From NCBI RefSeq assembly GCF_002943715.1, contig NZ_MQUA01000013.1:1605001-1669000 (forward strand): a DNA stretch of 64,000 bases. The letters are read 5' to 3'. Under the pieces are notes generated by a model, which saw only the letters and a list, made by a program, of their open reading frames with translations, did not search any database and was not told the origin of the DNA. Each line of letters begins with the position of its first letter. The first letter of the stretch is position 1. The DNA comes from Polaribacter filamentus. GTDB lineage: Bacteria > Bacteroidota > Bacteroidia > Flavobacteriales > Flavobacteriaceae. Below are positions 55,588-64,000 of this stretch, in pieces. A program made the translations under genes and the position numbers.

Positions 55588-56784
55588 ATGAACAAAAGTA
55601 CACACTTTAGCGGAACACCAATAATTAAACAGATTTTAAAATATATACCACAAGCAGATATTACTCGGACAGCCAAAATCTATAACAGTGACCGCTACTA
55701 CAAAAAGTTTAAAACCTACGACCATTTAGTCACGATGCTTTATGCCACAATGAGTGGAGTTTCCTCACTTAGAGAGTTGTCGACCGTTTTATTAGCTTGT
55801 GAAGGGCGTATCAGCCATTTAAATCTAAAACATTTCCCTAAGCGAAGTACATTGTCAGATGCTAACAAGAAAAGAACCAGTGAAGTCTTTGGAGCAATTT
55901 ATTCAAAATTATACAAACGCTACGCTCCATTTTTATCGGACAGCAGTCCATTAAAATCTCCTGTAAAGAATTTAAAAATTGTAGATTCTACCACAATCAG
56001 CCTATTTAGTGATATTTTAAAAGGAGTTGGTCGTAATCCTATTACAGGTAAGAAAAAAGGAGGTATAAAGATGCACACAATGATAAATGCTTTGGAAGAT
56101 GTACCTTGTCTGATACGTTTTAGCAGTGCTGCTACTCACGACCACACTTTTTTAAAAGAGTTAAATTTAGAGAAAGATTCTTTTGTCGTTTTTGATAAAG
56201 CATACAATGATTATCTCCAATATTTAGAGTGGACTTTAAATGATATTTACTTTGTAACTCGCCAAAAAGACAATGCTGTCTATAAAAGCATTAAAGAATT
56301 TGATTTAGCAGACAAAACAAGTGATGCAATACTAAAAGATGAACTTATATTGATAGAAAAAGACGATAAATCTATTCAAATAAGAAGAGTTGCTTATTGG
56401 GATGCTACAAAAGAAAAGGTATATGAGTTTATCACCAATAATGCAGAAATATCTCCAGACCAAGTAGCAGATATATACAAACACAGATGGCAGATTGAAA
56501 CGATGTTTAAAAGACTCAAGCAGAACTTTCCCCTTAAATATTTTCTTGGAGATAATCAAAATGCAATAGAGATTCAGATATGGTCAGCATTAATCATTCA
56601 ACTCATCATGCTTGTGATACAAAGAAAAATCAAACGAAAATGGGCATATTCAAATATGGTTTCTGTGATGAGATTTCATCTGATGACCTACATTGATCTG
56701 TTTAAATTTCTCGAAAACCCAAACAAACAATGGTGGGAACTCACATCAAAACCTCCAGATATACAACTGCAACTTTTTAAATAG
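55588..56784 (+). CDS. IS4-family DDE transposase
   Basis: 398 residues. The first catalytic Asp is in KIVDSTTISLF (about 132), the second in FVVFDKAYNDY (about 201), and the Glu in the family signature YKHRWQIETMFKRLKQ, where Y-2-R-3-E-6-K is exact (Glu about 304). N-terminal helical DNA-binding part and DUF4372-like segment KIYNSDRYYKKFKTYDHLVTML come first. The frame is full length with no lesions, so activity is likely. Confidence 0.96.
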   Translation: MNKSTHFSGTPIIKQILKYIPQADITRTAKIYNSDRYYKKFKTYDHLVTMLYATMSGVSSLRELSTVLLACEGRISHLNLKHFPKRSTLSDANKKRTSEVFGAIYSKLYKRYAPFLSDSSPLKSPVKNLKIVDSTTISLFSDILKGVGRNPITGKKKGGIKMHTMINALEDVPCLIRFSSAATHDHTFLKELNLEKDSFVVFDKAYNDYLQYLEWTLNDIYFVTRQKDNAVYKSIKEFDLADKTSDAILKDELILIEKDDKSIQIRRVAYWDATKEKVYEFITNNAEISPDQVADIYKHRWQIETMFKRLKQNFPLKYFLGDNQNAIEIQIWSALIIQLIMLVIQRKIKRKWAYSNMVSVMRFHLMTYIDLFKFLENPNKQWWELTSKPPDIQLQLFK

Positions 56785-56875
56785 ACACCTTGCTAACTCA
56801 AAAAGAAAAATATAGAACGTGTTTACTGGGCTCAAAAATGGGTTTAATTAAAATTTGTAGTTTTATCGGACACTA

Positions 56876-58933
56876 ATGAAAAGTAATAACCAAATTTTAT
56901 TTATTAATGATTCTTCCATTAAAAATGATGAAGGTTATCAGCTCAAAATAACAGAAAAAAACATCTCCATTTCATCAAAAACACCAAAAGGAGCTTTCTA
57001 TGCAGTTCAAAGTTTAACACAATTATTACCAATTAAAACAGATTCAAAAGAAATTGCAATTCAATGTTTAGAAATTAAAGACGAACCACAATTTGTTTAT
57101 AGAGGAATGCATTTAGATGTTGCACGTCATTTTTTCTCTGTGGATTTTATCAAGAAATACATAAATTTAATGTCGATGTTAAAAATGAATACTTTTCATT
57201 GGCATTTAACAGAAGATCAAGGTTGGCGAATTGAGATTAAAAAATATCCAAAACTACAAGAAATTGCAGCTTTTAGAAATGAAACATTAATTGGTCATTA
57301 TAATGATCAACCTCAAAAATTTGACGGGAAAAAATATGGGGGTTTTTACACACAAGAAGAAATTAAAGAAATTGTAAAATATGCTTCAGAAAGACAAATA
57401 ACTATAATTCCAGAAATTGAAATGCCAGGACATTCTCAAGCTGCAATTGCGGCGTATCCAGAATTAGGTTGCACAGGAGAGCAAATTGAAGTAGCTACAA
57501 AATGGGGTGTTTTCGAAGATATTTATTGCACAAAAGAAGAAACTTTTAAATTTTTAGAAGATGTAATTGATGAAGTAGTTCCACTTTTTCCAGGAAAATA
57601 TATTCACATTGGTGGAGATGAAGCTCCAAAAATTCATTGGAAAAATTGTAAAAACTGTCAGAAACTCATCAAAAAAGAAGGCTTAAAAGATGAGCATGAA
57701 TTGCAAAATTATTTCATTACAAGAATGGAAAAATATATCAATTCAAAAGGAAAACAAATAATTGGTTGGGACGAAATTTTAGAAGGTGGTTTAGCGCCAA
57801 ATGCAACTGTGATGTCTTGGAGAGGAACTAATGGCGCAGTTGAAGCTGCAAAACAAAAACATCCCGTAATTTTAACACCTCAATCTCATTGTTATTTTGA
57901 TCATTACCAATCTGAAAACGAAAATGAGCCTTTGGCAATTGGTGGATTTTTACCTTTAGAAAAAGTGTATCTCTTTAATCCAATTCCTAAAGAACTCACT
58001 AAAGAAGAAGCAAGATATGTTTTGGGAGCACAAGGAAATGTTTGGACAGAATATTTATCCACTCCAAAAAAAGTAGAATATATGGTTTTCCCAAGAGCAA
58101 TTGCATTGAGTGAAGCTGTTTGGAGTTCATCTGTACATAAAAATTATGATGATTTTATAAATAGATTAGAGGTTTTCAACAAAAGATTAGATGCTATGAA
58201 TGTTAATTATGCCAATCATTTGTATGAAGTAAATGGTGAGTTATTAAATGATAATGGAAAATTGAGTTATAGATTAGAAACTATAACAAATAAGAAAATA
58301 GTGTATACTTTAGACGGAAAAGAGCCCGTTAATTTATTATATCAAGAATATGACGAACCAATTAAAATTGACACATCAACAACCATTAAAGCTGTAGTTT
58401 TTAATACTGATGGAAAACAATTAGGAACTATTTTTGAACAAAGGATAAACTTACACAAAGCAGTTGGTAAACAAATTTCATTAAATATTTTGCCAAATGA
58501 AGCTTATAATTCTGGTGGTAAACAAGCTTTAATAAACGGAGTTTCTGGCAATAACAGACGTTATGGAGATAAAGAATGGTTAGGTTTTTCTGGTGATGAT
58601 GTTGAAATAATAATAGCGTTTGATACCCCTACAGAAATAAATAAGATGTCAACAAGGTTTTACAATGGAAATGGGCAATGGATTTATGCGCCAAAAGAAA
58701 TTAATATACAATTAGATTTAGAGAACGGTAAAATAGCTTTTTTTAAAAATAAATTAACCAAGAATGATTCAATATTAGTAAATTTCAGTTTTATTTTCAC
58801 TAAATTAAATCCAAAGAAAGAAAAAATAAATTCTATAAAATTAACCATTCCAAATTACGGAATTATCCCAGAAGGAAAACAAGGCGCAGGACATAAAGCT
58901 TGGACTTTTATTGATGAAATAATTATAGAATAA
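56876..58933 (+). CDS. GH20 beta-N-acetylhexosaminidase catalytic fragment, downstream of the IS
   Basis: 685 residues. The ATG comes from the last three bases of the IS. It contains the end of the GH20b domain, the TIM barrel with the catalytic Asp-Glu pair in HIGGDEAP (about 247), GWDEILEGGLAPNATVMSWRG, then a chitobiase-type beta domain (about 445-510) and a discoidin-like end (about 520-685). It has no signal peptide, so any product would stay in the cytoplasm, and its first half of the N-terminal domain is missing. It overlaps cutC by one base (TAATG). Confidence 0.85.
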   Translation: MKSNNQILFINDSSIKNDEGYQLKITEKNISISSKTPKGAFYAVQSLTQLLPIKTDSKEIAIQCLEIKDEPQFVYRGMHLDVARHFFSVDFIKKYINLMSMLKMNTFHWHLTEDQGWRIEIKKYPKLQEIAAFRNETLIGHYNDQPQKFDGKKYGGFYTQEEIKEIVKYASERQITIIPEIEMPGHSQAAIAAYPELGCTGEQIEVATKWGVFEDIYCTKEETFKFLEDVIDEVVPLFPGKYIHIGGDEAPKIHWKNCKNCQKLIKKEGLKDEHELQNYFITRMEKYINSKGKQIIGWDEILEGGLAPNATVMSWRGTNGAVEAAKQKHPVILTPQSHCYFDHYQSENENEPLAIGGFLPLEKVYLFNPIPKELTKEEARYVLGAQGNVWTEYLSTPKKVEYMVFPRAIALSEAVWSSSVHKNYDDFINRLEVFNKRLDAMNVNYANHLYEVNGELLNDNGKLSYRLETITNKKIVYTLDGKEPVNLLYQEYDEPIKIDTSTTIKAVVFNTDGKQLGTIFEQRINLHKAVGKQISLNILPNEAYNSGGKQALINGVSGNNRRYGDKEWLGFSGDDVEIIIAFDTPTEINKMSTRFYNGNGQWIYAPKEINIQLDLENGKIAFFKNKLTKNDSILVNFSFIFTKLNPKKEKINSIKLTIPNYGIIPEGKQGAGHKAWTFIDEIIIE

Positions 58934-59637
58934 TGAAATTAGAAATTTGCGCAAACTCTTATCAATCTGCAATTAATGCACAAAAAGCTGGTGCAGACAG
59001 AATAGAAATCTGTTCTGAACTTTCAGTTGGTGGAATTACACCTAGTTATGGATTATTAAAAAAAATATCTCAAGAAATTAAAATTCCTGTAAACGTATTG
59101 ATTAGACCAAGAAGTGGTGATTTTTGTTATTCTGATGATGAATTTGAAATCATGAAAAAAAACATTAAACTATGTAAAAAATTTGGCTTTAATGGTATTG
59201 TTTCTGGTGTATTAAATGCTGATAATTCAATTGATATTCAAAGAACAAAAGAGTTAATTACTCTTTCAAATCCTTTATCTTTCACCTTTCATAGAGCTTT
59301 TGATTGTGTTTTAAATCCTGAAAAATCTTTAGAAATTTTAATTGAAATTGGTGTGGATAGAATTTTAACTTCCGGTTTAGAAGAAAAAGCCAAAGACGGA
59401 ATTGAACTCCTTAAAAGATTGCAGAAAATTGCTGAAAATAAACTGATAATTTTAGCAGGAAGTGGTATTAATTCTAAAAACGCATTCCATTTTAAAGAAG
59501 CAGGTTTTAAAGAAATTCATACTTCAGCATCAAAAATAATACAAATAGAAAAAAGTACTTTCTTTGGTGCGAATGTTCAAACAATTTCTGATATTTCAAA
59601 AATCAAAGGAATTTTAAAAGTGATAAAAAATGCGTAA
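58933..59637 (+). CDS. cutC: CutC family TIM-barrel protein
   Basis: 234 residues with motifs LEICANSYQSAINAQKAGADRIEICSELSVGGITPS (in part), VLIRPRSGDFCYSDDEF and FHRAFDCV, all of the CutC family. The family was named for copper tolerance, but the protein is a (beta/alpha)8 barrel with a likely enzyme pocket and no clear copper site. It is coupled by overlaps to GH20 upstream (1 base) and GH2 downstream (8 bases), so a role in glycan metabolism is more likely here. No signal peptide. Confidence 0.9.
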   Translation: MKLEICANSYQSAINAQKAGADRIEICSELSVGGITPSYGLLKKISQEIKIPVNVLIRPRSGDFCYSDDEFEIMKKNIKLCKKFGFNGIVSGVLNADNSIDIQRTKELITLSNPLSFTFHRAFDCVLNPEKSLEILIEIGVDRILTSGLEEKAKDGIELLKRLQKIAENKLIILAGSGINSKNAFHFKEAGFKEIHTSASKIIQIEKSTFFGANVQTISDISKIKGILKVIKNA

Positions 59638-62110
59638 AACTTTAATGCTATTAAGTTTGATTTTAATCTGGAACTGTAAATCAAAAAAAGACATGCCTAT
59701 ACATATTTCTGTTTCTGAAAACTGGCAATTTAAAGGAACTGACACGTTAGATTGGAAATCTGCTTCTGTTCCTGGAAATGTAATGACTGACTTATTAGAT
59801 CATAAAATTATTGAAGATCCATTTATTCAAACCAATGAAGAAAAAGCACAATGGATTGCTACTAAAAATTGGGAATATAAAACTACTTTTTCTTTAAATG
59901 ATAGCATTTTAAAAAAAGAAAACATCCATTTAAACTTTGAAGGTTTAGATACATATGCCACCATTTTCTTGAATGATTCTTTAATCGGTCAAAGTAATAA
60001 TGCTTTTAAAACCTTCGCTTTTGATATAAAGAAGCTTATAAAAGAAGAGAATGAACTCTATATTTATTTTACAAAAACCGATGAAAAAGAAGAAGTTGCT
60101 GAAAGAAAAAATCCATATAAATTAACAGAAGGAAGAAGAATTTTCACAAGAAAAGCTCAGTTTCAATATGGTTGGGATTGGGGACCAAAACTAAATACAT
60201 CCGGCATTTGGAAAGACGTTTCTATTAAAGCTTGGAATGATTTTAAAATTGATGATATTTTTATTCGTCAAGAAAAACTGACTTCTAAAAAAGTAAACCT
60301 TGTTGCCGAAATAATTATTGAATGCGATTTAGATTTAGAACCTGATGAAACAGTTCAATCAGAAATTAAAATAATTATTAATGAAAAAGAAACCATCCGA
60401 GAAATTGAGCTCAGCAAAGGAATTCATACGTATAAAATTCCTTTAGAAATTAAAAATCCGAAGTTGTGGTGGACGCATAATTTAGGAAATCCATATTTGT
60501 ATAATTTCAATTTTCAACTTATTTCTGATGGTCAAATAAAGGATGAGAAAATTATAAAAAAAGGGATAAGAACTATAAAATTAATCAGCAAAAAAGATAG
60601 TATTGGTCAATCATTTTATTTTGAGTTAAACGGAAAAGCTTTGTATGCAAAAGGTTCAAATTACATTCCGCAAAACAGTTTTCAGAATAAAGTTACCAAT
60701 GAACATTATGAAAAATTATTATCTGATGTTGCAGACTCTAACATGAATATGTTACGTGTTTGGGGTGGAGGAATTTATGAAAATGATGTTTTTTATGACA
60801 TCTGTGATGAAAAAGGGATTTTAGTTTGGCAAGATTTTATGTTTGCTTGCGCAATGTATCCTGGAGATAAAGCCTTTTTAGAAAATATAAAAGAAGAAGC
60901 TGAGCAGCAAGTAAAAAGATTAAGAAACCATGCTTCAATTGCTTTATGGTGTGGAAATAACGAAAACTCTGAAGCTTGGGATCGCTGGGGATGGCAAGAA
61001 AATAGAACAAATCAAGAGAAAAAAGAAATTTGGGATGATTATTTAGTTGTCTTTGATACCATTTTACCGAAAATAGTTGCCAAATTTAGCGAAACAGATT
61101 ATTGGGAAACTTCACCAAAATACGGAAGAGGAAATCCTTTATATGAATTTGAAGGTGACGCCCATGATTGGTGGGTTTGGCATGATGAATATCATTTTGA
61201 ATATTTAGAAAAGAGAGTTCCTAGATTTATGAGCGAGTTTGGGTTTCAATCTTTTCCTAGTTTTGAAACTTTAAAATATATCAATCAAAATGATACTATT
61301 AACTTAAATACTGATGCTATAAAAGCGCATCAAAAACATGTTAAAGGTTTTAGATTAATTGATGAATATATGATACGTGACTATAAAAAACCAATAAATG
61401 ATGAAGATTACGCCTATGTAAGTCAGTTGTTACAAGCCAAAGGAATTATAATGGGAATTGAAGCGCACAGAAGAGCCAAACCTAAAAACATGGGTACTTT
61501 ATATTGGCAATTAAACGATTGTTGGCCAGCAATTTCTTGGTCTAGCATTGACTATTTTGGAAATTGGAAAGCATTGCAATACAAAGCAAAAAAGTCTTTT
61601 GAAAACATTTTAATTTCTTCGATTAGAGAAAAAAATAATGTAAAAACTTTTATTATAAATGACACTTTTGATACTATTAAAGGAAATTTAAAAATAAAAG
61701 TAATTGATTTTTATGGCAAAGAAATAAAATCTGATTCTTTGAAAATTGAGGTTTTAGAAAATAGCAGTAAAGAATTTTACAGCTTTTCTATGAAAAATAT
61801 GGATAAAAAAGCGGCTGTTTTAGTAACAGAATTTAACAATCAAAAATCGTATTTCTACTTTGTAAAACCAAAAGAACTAATCCTAGCAAAAGGTGAAATC
61901 GCTAAAGAAATAATTAGACTAAAAAACGGGTTTTCAATTACTTTAAAAAGTGCTGTTTTACAAAAAGATGTGTTTTTATTTACAAATGAAAAAGGGCATT
62001 TTTCTGATAACTTTTTTGATTTATTACCAAATGAGACCAGAACAATTTATTTTAAAACAAGTGCTACTTCTTTGGATGATTTAAAACTAAAAACATTGAA
62101 TGAAATTTAA
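59630..62110 (+). CDS. GH2 beta-mannosidase lipoprotein
   Basis: 826 residues with a lipoprotein signal (lipobox IWNC, about 16). Order: GH2 sugar-binding jelly roll (about 25-190), immunoglobulin-like domain, TIM barrel. The acid/base Glu lies in LWCGNNENSEAW (about 442) and the nucleophile in FMSEFGFQSFPS (about 534). YGWDWGPKLNTSGIWKDV is typical of beta-mannosidases. It would cut the Man-beta-1,4-GlcNAc bond in the N-glycan core, after GH92 and before the GlcNAc enzymes. It overlaps cutC by eight bases. Confidence 0.93.
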   Translation: MRKTLMLLSLILIWNCKSKKDMPIHISVSENWQFKGTDTLDWKSASVPGNVMTDLLDHKIIEDPFIQTNEEKAQWIATKNWEYKTTFSLNDSILKKENIHLNFEGLDTYATIFLNDSLIGQSNNAFKTFAFDIKKLIKEENELYIYFTKTDEKEEVAERKNPYKLTEGRRIFTRKAQFQYGWDWGPKLNTSGIWKDVSIKAWNDFKIDDIFIRQEKLTSKKVNLVAEIIIECDLDLEPDETVQSEIKIIINEKETIREIELSKGIHTYKIPLEIKNPKLWWTHNLGNPYLYNFNFQLISDGQIKDEKIIKKGIRTIKLISKKDSIGQSFYFELNGKALYAKGSNYIPQNSFQNKVTNEHYEKLLSDVADSNMNMLRVWGGGIYENDVFYDICDEKGILVWQDFMFACAMYPGDKAFLENIKEEAEQQVKRLRNHASIALWCGNNENSEAWDRWGWQENRTNQEKKEIWDDYLVVFDTILPKIVAKFSETDYWETSPKYGRGNPLYEFEGDAHDWWVWHDEYHFEYLEKRVPRFMSEFGFQSFPSFETLKYINQNDTINLNTDAIKAHQKHVKGFRLIDEYMIRDYKKPINDEDYAYVSQLLQAKGIIMGIEAHRRAKPKNMGTLYWQLNDCWPAISWSSIDYFGNWKALQYKAKKSFENILISSIREKNNVKTFIINDTFDTIKGNLKIKVIDFYGKEIKSDSLKIEVLENSSKEFYSFSMKNMDKKAAVLVTEFNNQKSYFYFVKPKELILAKGEIAKEIIRLKNGFSITLKSAVLQKDVFLFTNEKGHFSDNFFDLLPNETRTIYFKTSATSLDDLKLKTLNEI

Positions 62111-62173
62111 AAGAATGTCGTTTGTTCGAGTAATGTCTTTTTGGAAAGGATGGTCACAAAAACCTATACATAA

Positions 62174-62218
62174 ACATCTCGATATAATTCTGGTCAAAAA
62201 TCAGAATCACTCGATGTG
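62174..62218. repeat. Possible imperfect palindromic intergenic element
   Basis: ACATCTCGAT and ACTCGATGTG enclose an inner hairpin TTCTG...CAGAA. Similar dyad elements are known to me from intergenic flavobacterial DNA, but this copy is degenerate. It lies after the GH2 stop in a 125-base gap. Confidence 0.35.
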
Positions 62219-62235
62219 CCATTGACTTATAATTG

Positions 62236-63192
62236 TTACTTTTTATTAAAAACCCAAGATTGTAAAAATCCTAAACCATATCCTAAAAATTGGGTAAAAG
62301 AAGTGAACATACTTAAAAAAGAAACGCATATGTTTTTATTCTGATATAAAGAATCTAAGAAAATTAGCAAGAAATAGCATCCATAGAAATACAAAAATTG
62401 GTGAAGGCCGAAAACTGCTATAACAATGCTCAATGCAATTCCGATAATAAATAAACTTGGAAACCAATAGGTTGGTTTTGCACTTCCTGGATATCGTTTA
62501 TTCAATTTTGGCCTTCCCGCTCCAAACGCAAAAGTCTGTTTAAAAAATTGTTGCAAGCTACTTCTTCGCTTATGATACACAAACGCTTTTTCTATGAGCT
62601 GCGTTTCAAATCCGTTTTGCCATAAACGAAAAGTTAAATCGATATCTTCTCCTATTTTTAAATCTGAAAAACCATCTGTTTTAGTAAAAGCTGTTTGCGA
62701 CAATCCAAAATTAAAACTTCTTGGTTGAAATTTACCAACAGCTTGCTTTTTACCACGAATTCCGCCAGTTGTTAACACAGAAGTCATCGCATAATTAATT
62801 GCTTTTTGAAGTGCTGTAAAGCTTTTATGTGCAGCATCTGGACCGCCAAAAGCATCTGTAAAATTGTGTTCTAATGCCTTTTTAACTTCGAATAGATATT
62901 GAGATGGAACAAGAACATCCGAATCTAAAATAATAAAATAATTTCCTGAAGAATTTTGCATTCCAAAATTACGGCTTGCTCCTGCTCCACTATTTTCTTT
63001 AAAAAAGTATTTTAAATTGAGTTGCTTCTTATAGGTATCAACAATAGTATCGCTTTTTTGAGTTGAGCCATCTTCAATCATTATAACTTCAAAATCATGA
63101 GTAAAATCTTGTTTTGTAAGACTTTCTAACAACTCGTCAATTTCATTTGGACGATTGTAAACTGGAATTATGATTGAGAAGGATAGTTTCAA
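62236..63192 (-). CDS. Glycosyltransferase family 2 membrane protein
   Basis: 318 residues. GT-A domain with FSIIIPVYNRPNEIDELLESL, EDGST, the metal motif ILDSDVLVP (about 92) and KIGEDIDLTFRLWQNG, the ED acceptor site. Two C-terminal membrane helices (about 245-290) anchor it at the inner membrane. It probably adds sugars to lipid carriers or surface polymers. Three bases separate it from the next upstream hypothetical gene, so they are co-transcribed. The specific sugar is unknown. Confidence 0.9.
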   Translation of the reverse strand: MKLSFSIIIPVYNRPNEIDELLESLTKQDFTHDFEVIMIEDGSTQKSDTIVDTYKKQLNLKYFFKENSGAGASRNFGMQNSSGNYFIILDSDVLVPSQYLFEVKKALEHNFTDAFGGPDAAHKSFTALQKAINYAMTSVLTTGGIRGKKQAVGKFQPRSFNFGLSQTAFTKTDGFSDLKIGEDIDLTFRLWQNGFETQLIEKAFVYHKRRSSLQQFFKQTFAFGAGRPKLNKRYPGSAKPTYWFPSLFIIGIALSIVIAVFGLHQFLYFYGCYFLLIFLDSLYQNKNICVSFLSMFTSFTQFLGYGLGFLQSWVFNKK

Positions 63193-63195
63193 TAT

Positions 63196-63645
63196 TTAGG
63201 ATGTTAGAACAGAAAATAAAATTTCATTTCCATTGATTTCAAAACGAACTTCATCATATTTTTCTTCTTTAAAATTATCTGCTTCTTCAATAGAAATGTT
63301 ATAATCTATTTTAGTAATTGACTTTTTTACGGCATTCGAGAAATCAGATTCAATTTTATTTTCATCAGATTCTAATTTTAAAACCTCACTTCCACTAGTA
63401 AAAGTAAGGATCGTTCCTTTTTTACTTTTCAAATTGGTAGCACTAACCATTATGGTTTCTAAAATTAAAAACCCTCCTAATTCGTTAACTCTCAAATATA
63501 AATCACCATATTCAGATTCTGCAAATTTATTGATACCCACTTTTTTGATATTCTCTTCAATTTCAATGTCTACCTCAGTTCGCTCCATCAGATTAAAAGT
63601 TTCCGATGCTGCAAATACTTTATCAATTTTCTTAAAAAACCCCAT
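63196..63645 (-). CDS. Hypothetical protein
   Basis: About 149 residues. No signal peptide from the chosen start (GFFKKIDKVFAASETF), and a soluble beta-rich pattern with alternating acidic segments (KSKKGTILTFTSGSEVLKLESDENK). I do not recognise the family. The frame can be read back to 63702, but that would add a hydrophobic leader without a clear cleavage pattern. It is expressed with the GT2 gene downstream. Confidence 0.7.
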   Translation of the reverse strand: MGFFKKIDKVFAASETFNLMERTEVDIEIEENIKKVGINKFAESEYGDLYLRVNELGGFLILETIMVSATNLKSKKGTILTFTSGSEVLKLESDENKIESDFSNAVKKSITKIDYNISIEEADNFKEEKYDEVRFEINGNEILFSVLTS

Positions 63646-63775
63646 GTATAAAATTAAATTAGCTTGTAAATATATAAAAATGAAAAGTAACAAAAAATGC
63701 AAACCAAAATTGATTTACATTTTTAAAAGTTATTAAAAAAATTATTCGTTTTAAATTTTCTAAAAGCTCTTACAT

Positions 63776-63857
63776 AAGCCTAGCCCTGATTAAGTGACTT
63801 GTTTGAGCTCTCTCGCTTTTTAGCGGGAAGCGAGTAGCGAAAGCAGGAAATAGCTTC
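63776..63857 (+). ncRNA. Flavo-1-like structured RNA or repeat element
   Basis: Starts AAGCCTAGCCCTGATTAAG and ends GCAGGAAATAGCTTCT, the pattern I associate with the Flavo-1 motif of Bacteroidota. AAGC(C)TA pairs with TAGCTT, CCTG with CAGG, and CTCGCTT with AAGCGAG around a 9-base loop. It lies between the fabI end and the hypothetical gene. The strand is uncertain because the stems pair in both orientations. Confidence 0.5.
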
Positions 63858-63880
63858 TAAAAAATTTTATTCAAACTGTT

Positions 63881-64000
63881 TTATTCTTCGCCCAAAAATT
63901 TATCCATTACTGGATCACTAACTCCCATATTCGAGAATCCTCCGTCGTGAAATAAGTTTTGTAAAGTTACTTTCTTCGTTAAATCTGAAAATAAAGTAAT
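63881..64000 (-). CDS. fabI: Enoyl-[acyl-carrier-protein] reductase, C-terminus only
   Basis: The minus strand gives the last 39 residues of an SDR-fold protein: LFSDLTKKVTLQNLFHDGGFSNMG, then VSDPVMDKFLGEE and a stop at 63881. The LFHDGGFS end is typical of flavobacterial FabI, the last reduction step of fatty acid elongation. The window edge cuts off the Rossmann fold and active site, so the name rests on the tail alone. Confidence 0.6.
   Translation of the reverse strand: MTLFSDLTKKVTLQNLFHDGGFSNMGVSDPVMDKFLGEE

Larger units (their letters stand above)
55495..56878 (+). mobile_element. IS4-family insertion sequence, complete (1384 bp)
   Basis: Bounded by perfect 17-bp terminal inverted repeats (CATTAGTGTCCGATAAA at 55495-55511, its complement at 56862-56878) and 9-bp direct repeats AAAAGTAAT outside. 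One transposase gene with the IS4 YREK signature fills the inside. Ends starting CATT are known in IS4 subgroups. The element is intact and probably mobile; it interrupts the GH20 gene. Confidence 0.95.

Overview
The window is chromosomal DNA of a member of Bacteroidota, most probably a marine Flavobacteriaceae relative of Polaribacter or Tenacibaculum. The evidence is the strong AT richness, SusC/SusD pairs, type IX secretion tails, families typical of the phylum (DUF5606, DUF5777, DUF6090, YHYH, PDZ-aspartyl protease), and promoters with the phylum's TTG / TANNTTTG elements in place of -35/-10 boxes. No rRNA, tRNA, CRISPR array or prophage was seen.

Layout. 1-2146: surface-glycan glycosyltransferases (GT11, GT25, GT2), then dapD. 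3-13 kb: housekeeping genes (ruvX, def, DUF5606, mazG, an OmpA lipoprotein, valS, DUF1573, a PLP aminotransferase, murB) with a decayed PDZ-aspartyl protease at 9956-10507. 13-17 kb: a metal-stress-like island of ECF sigma factor, small membrane protein (candidate anti-sigma), Spy/CnrX-like periplasmic sensor, EF-hand protein, YHYH lipoprotein, YwqK-like lipoprotein and SCO. Three promoters in this island share one motif, CAAGTTTT-N12-CATCTAAA, each about 30 bases before a start codon, so the sigma factor appears to control a local regulon. 17-29.5 kb: a SusC/SusD locus with its own sigma/FecR pair, but with two cyanophycinase-family (S51) enzymes and an M20 peptidase instead of glycosidases. 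It is a candidate locus for using cyanophycin or another aspartyl polymer.

29.7-41 kb: a small protein, a GT2 and an ECF sigma factor next to an NRAMP-type transporter; lipA; a GlmU-like enzyme; a T9SS-exported cupredoxin; a thioesterase; a cytochrome c / OB-fold / YceI / DUF5777 operon beside a truncated LytTR regulator; and a fasciclin lipoprotein. 41-49.5 kb: carB, rpmH (53 codons, easily missed), two envelope proteins, pyrG and yidC. 49.9-62.1 kb: an N-glycan breakdown locus of two divergent arms (transporter, glycosylasparaginase, GH92; GH20, CutC, GH2 beta-mannosidase). The GH20 gene is split by a complete 1384-bp IS4-family element with a 9-bp target duplication. 62.2-64 kb: a GT2, a hypothetical protein, a structured RNA-like repeat and the 3' end of fabI.

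The window holds many broken genes. Some carry several independent lesions and are real pseudogenes (PDZ-aspartyl protease, GyrI-like, DUF6090, LytTR). Two are single-base losses in A/T runs (yidC, which is essential, and the CnrX-like sensor), and those should be checked as possible sequencing errors. All functions are inferred from sequence alone.
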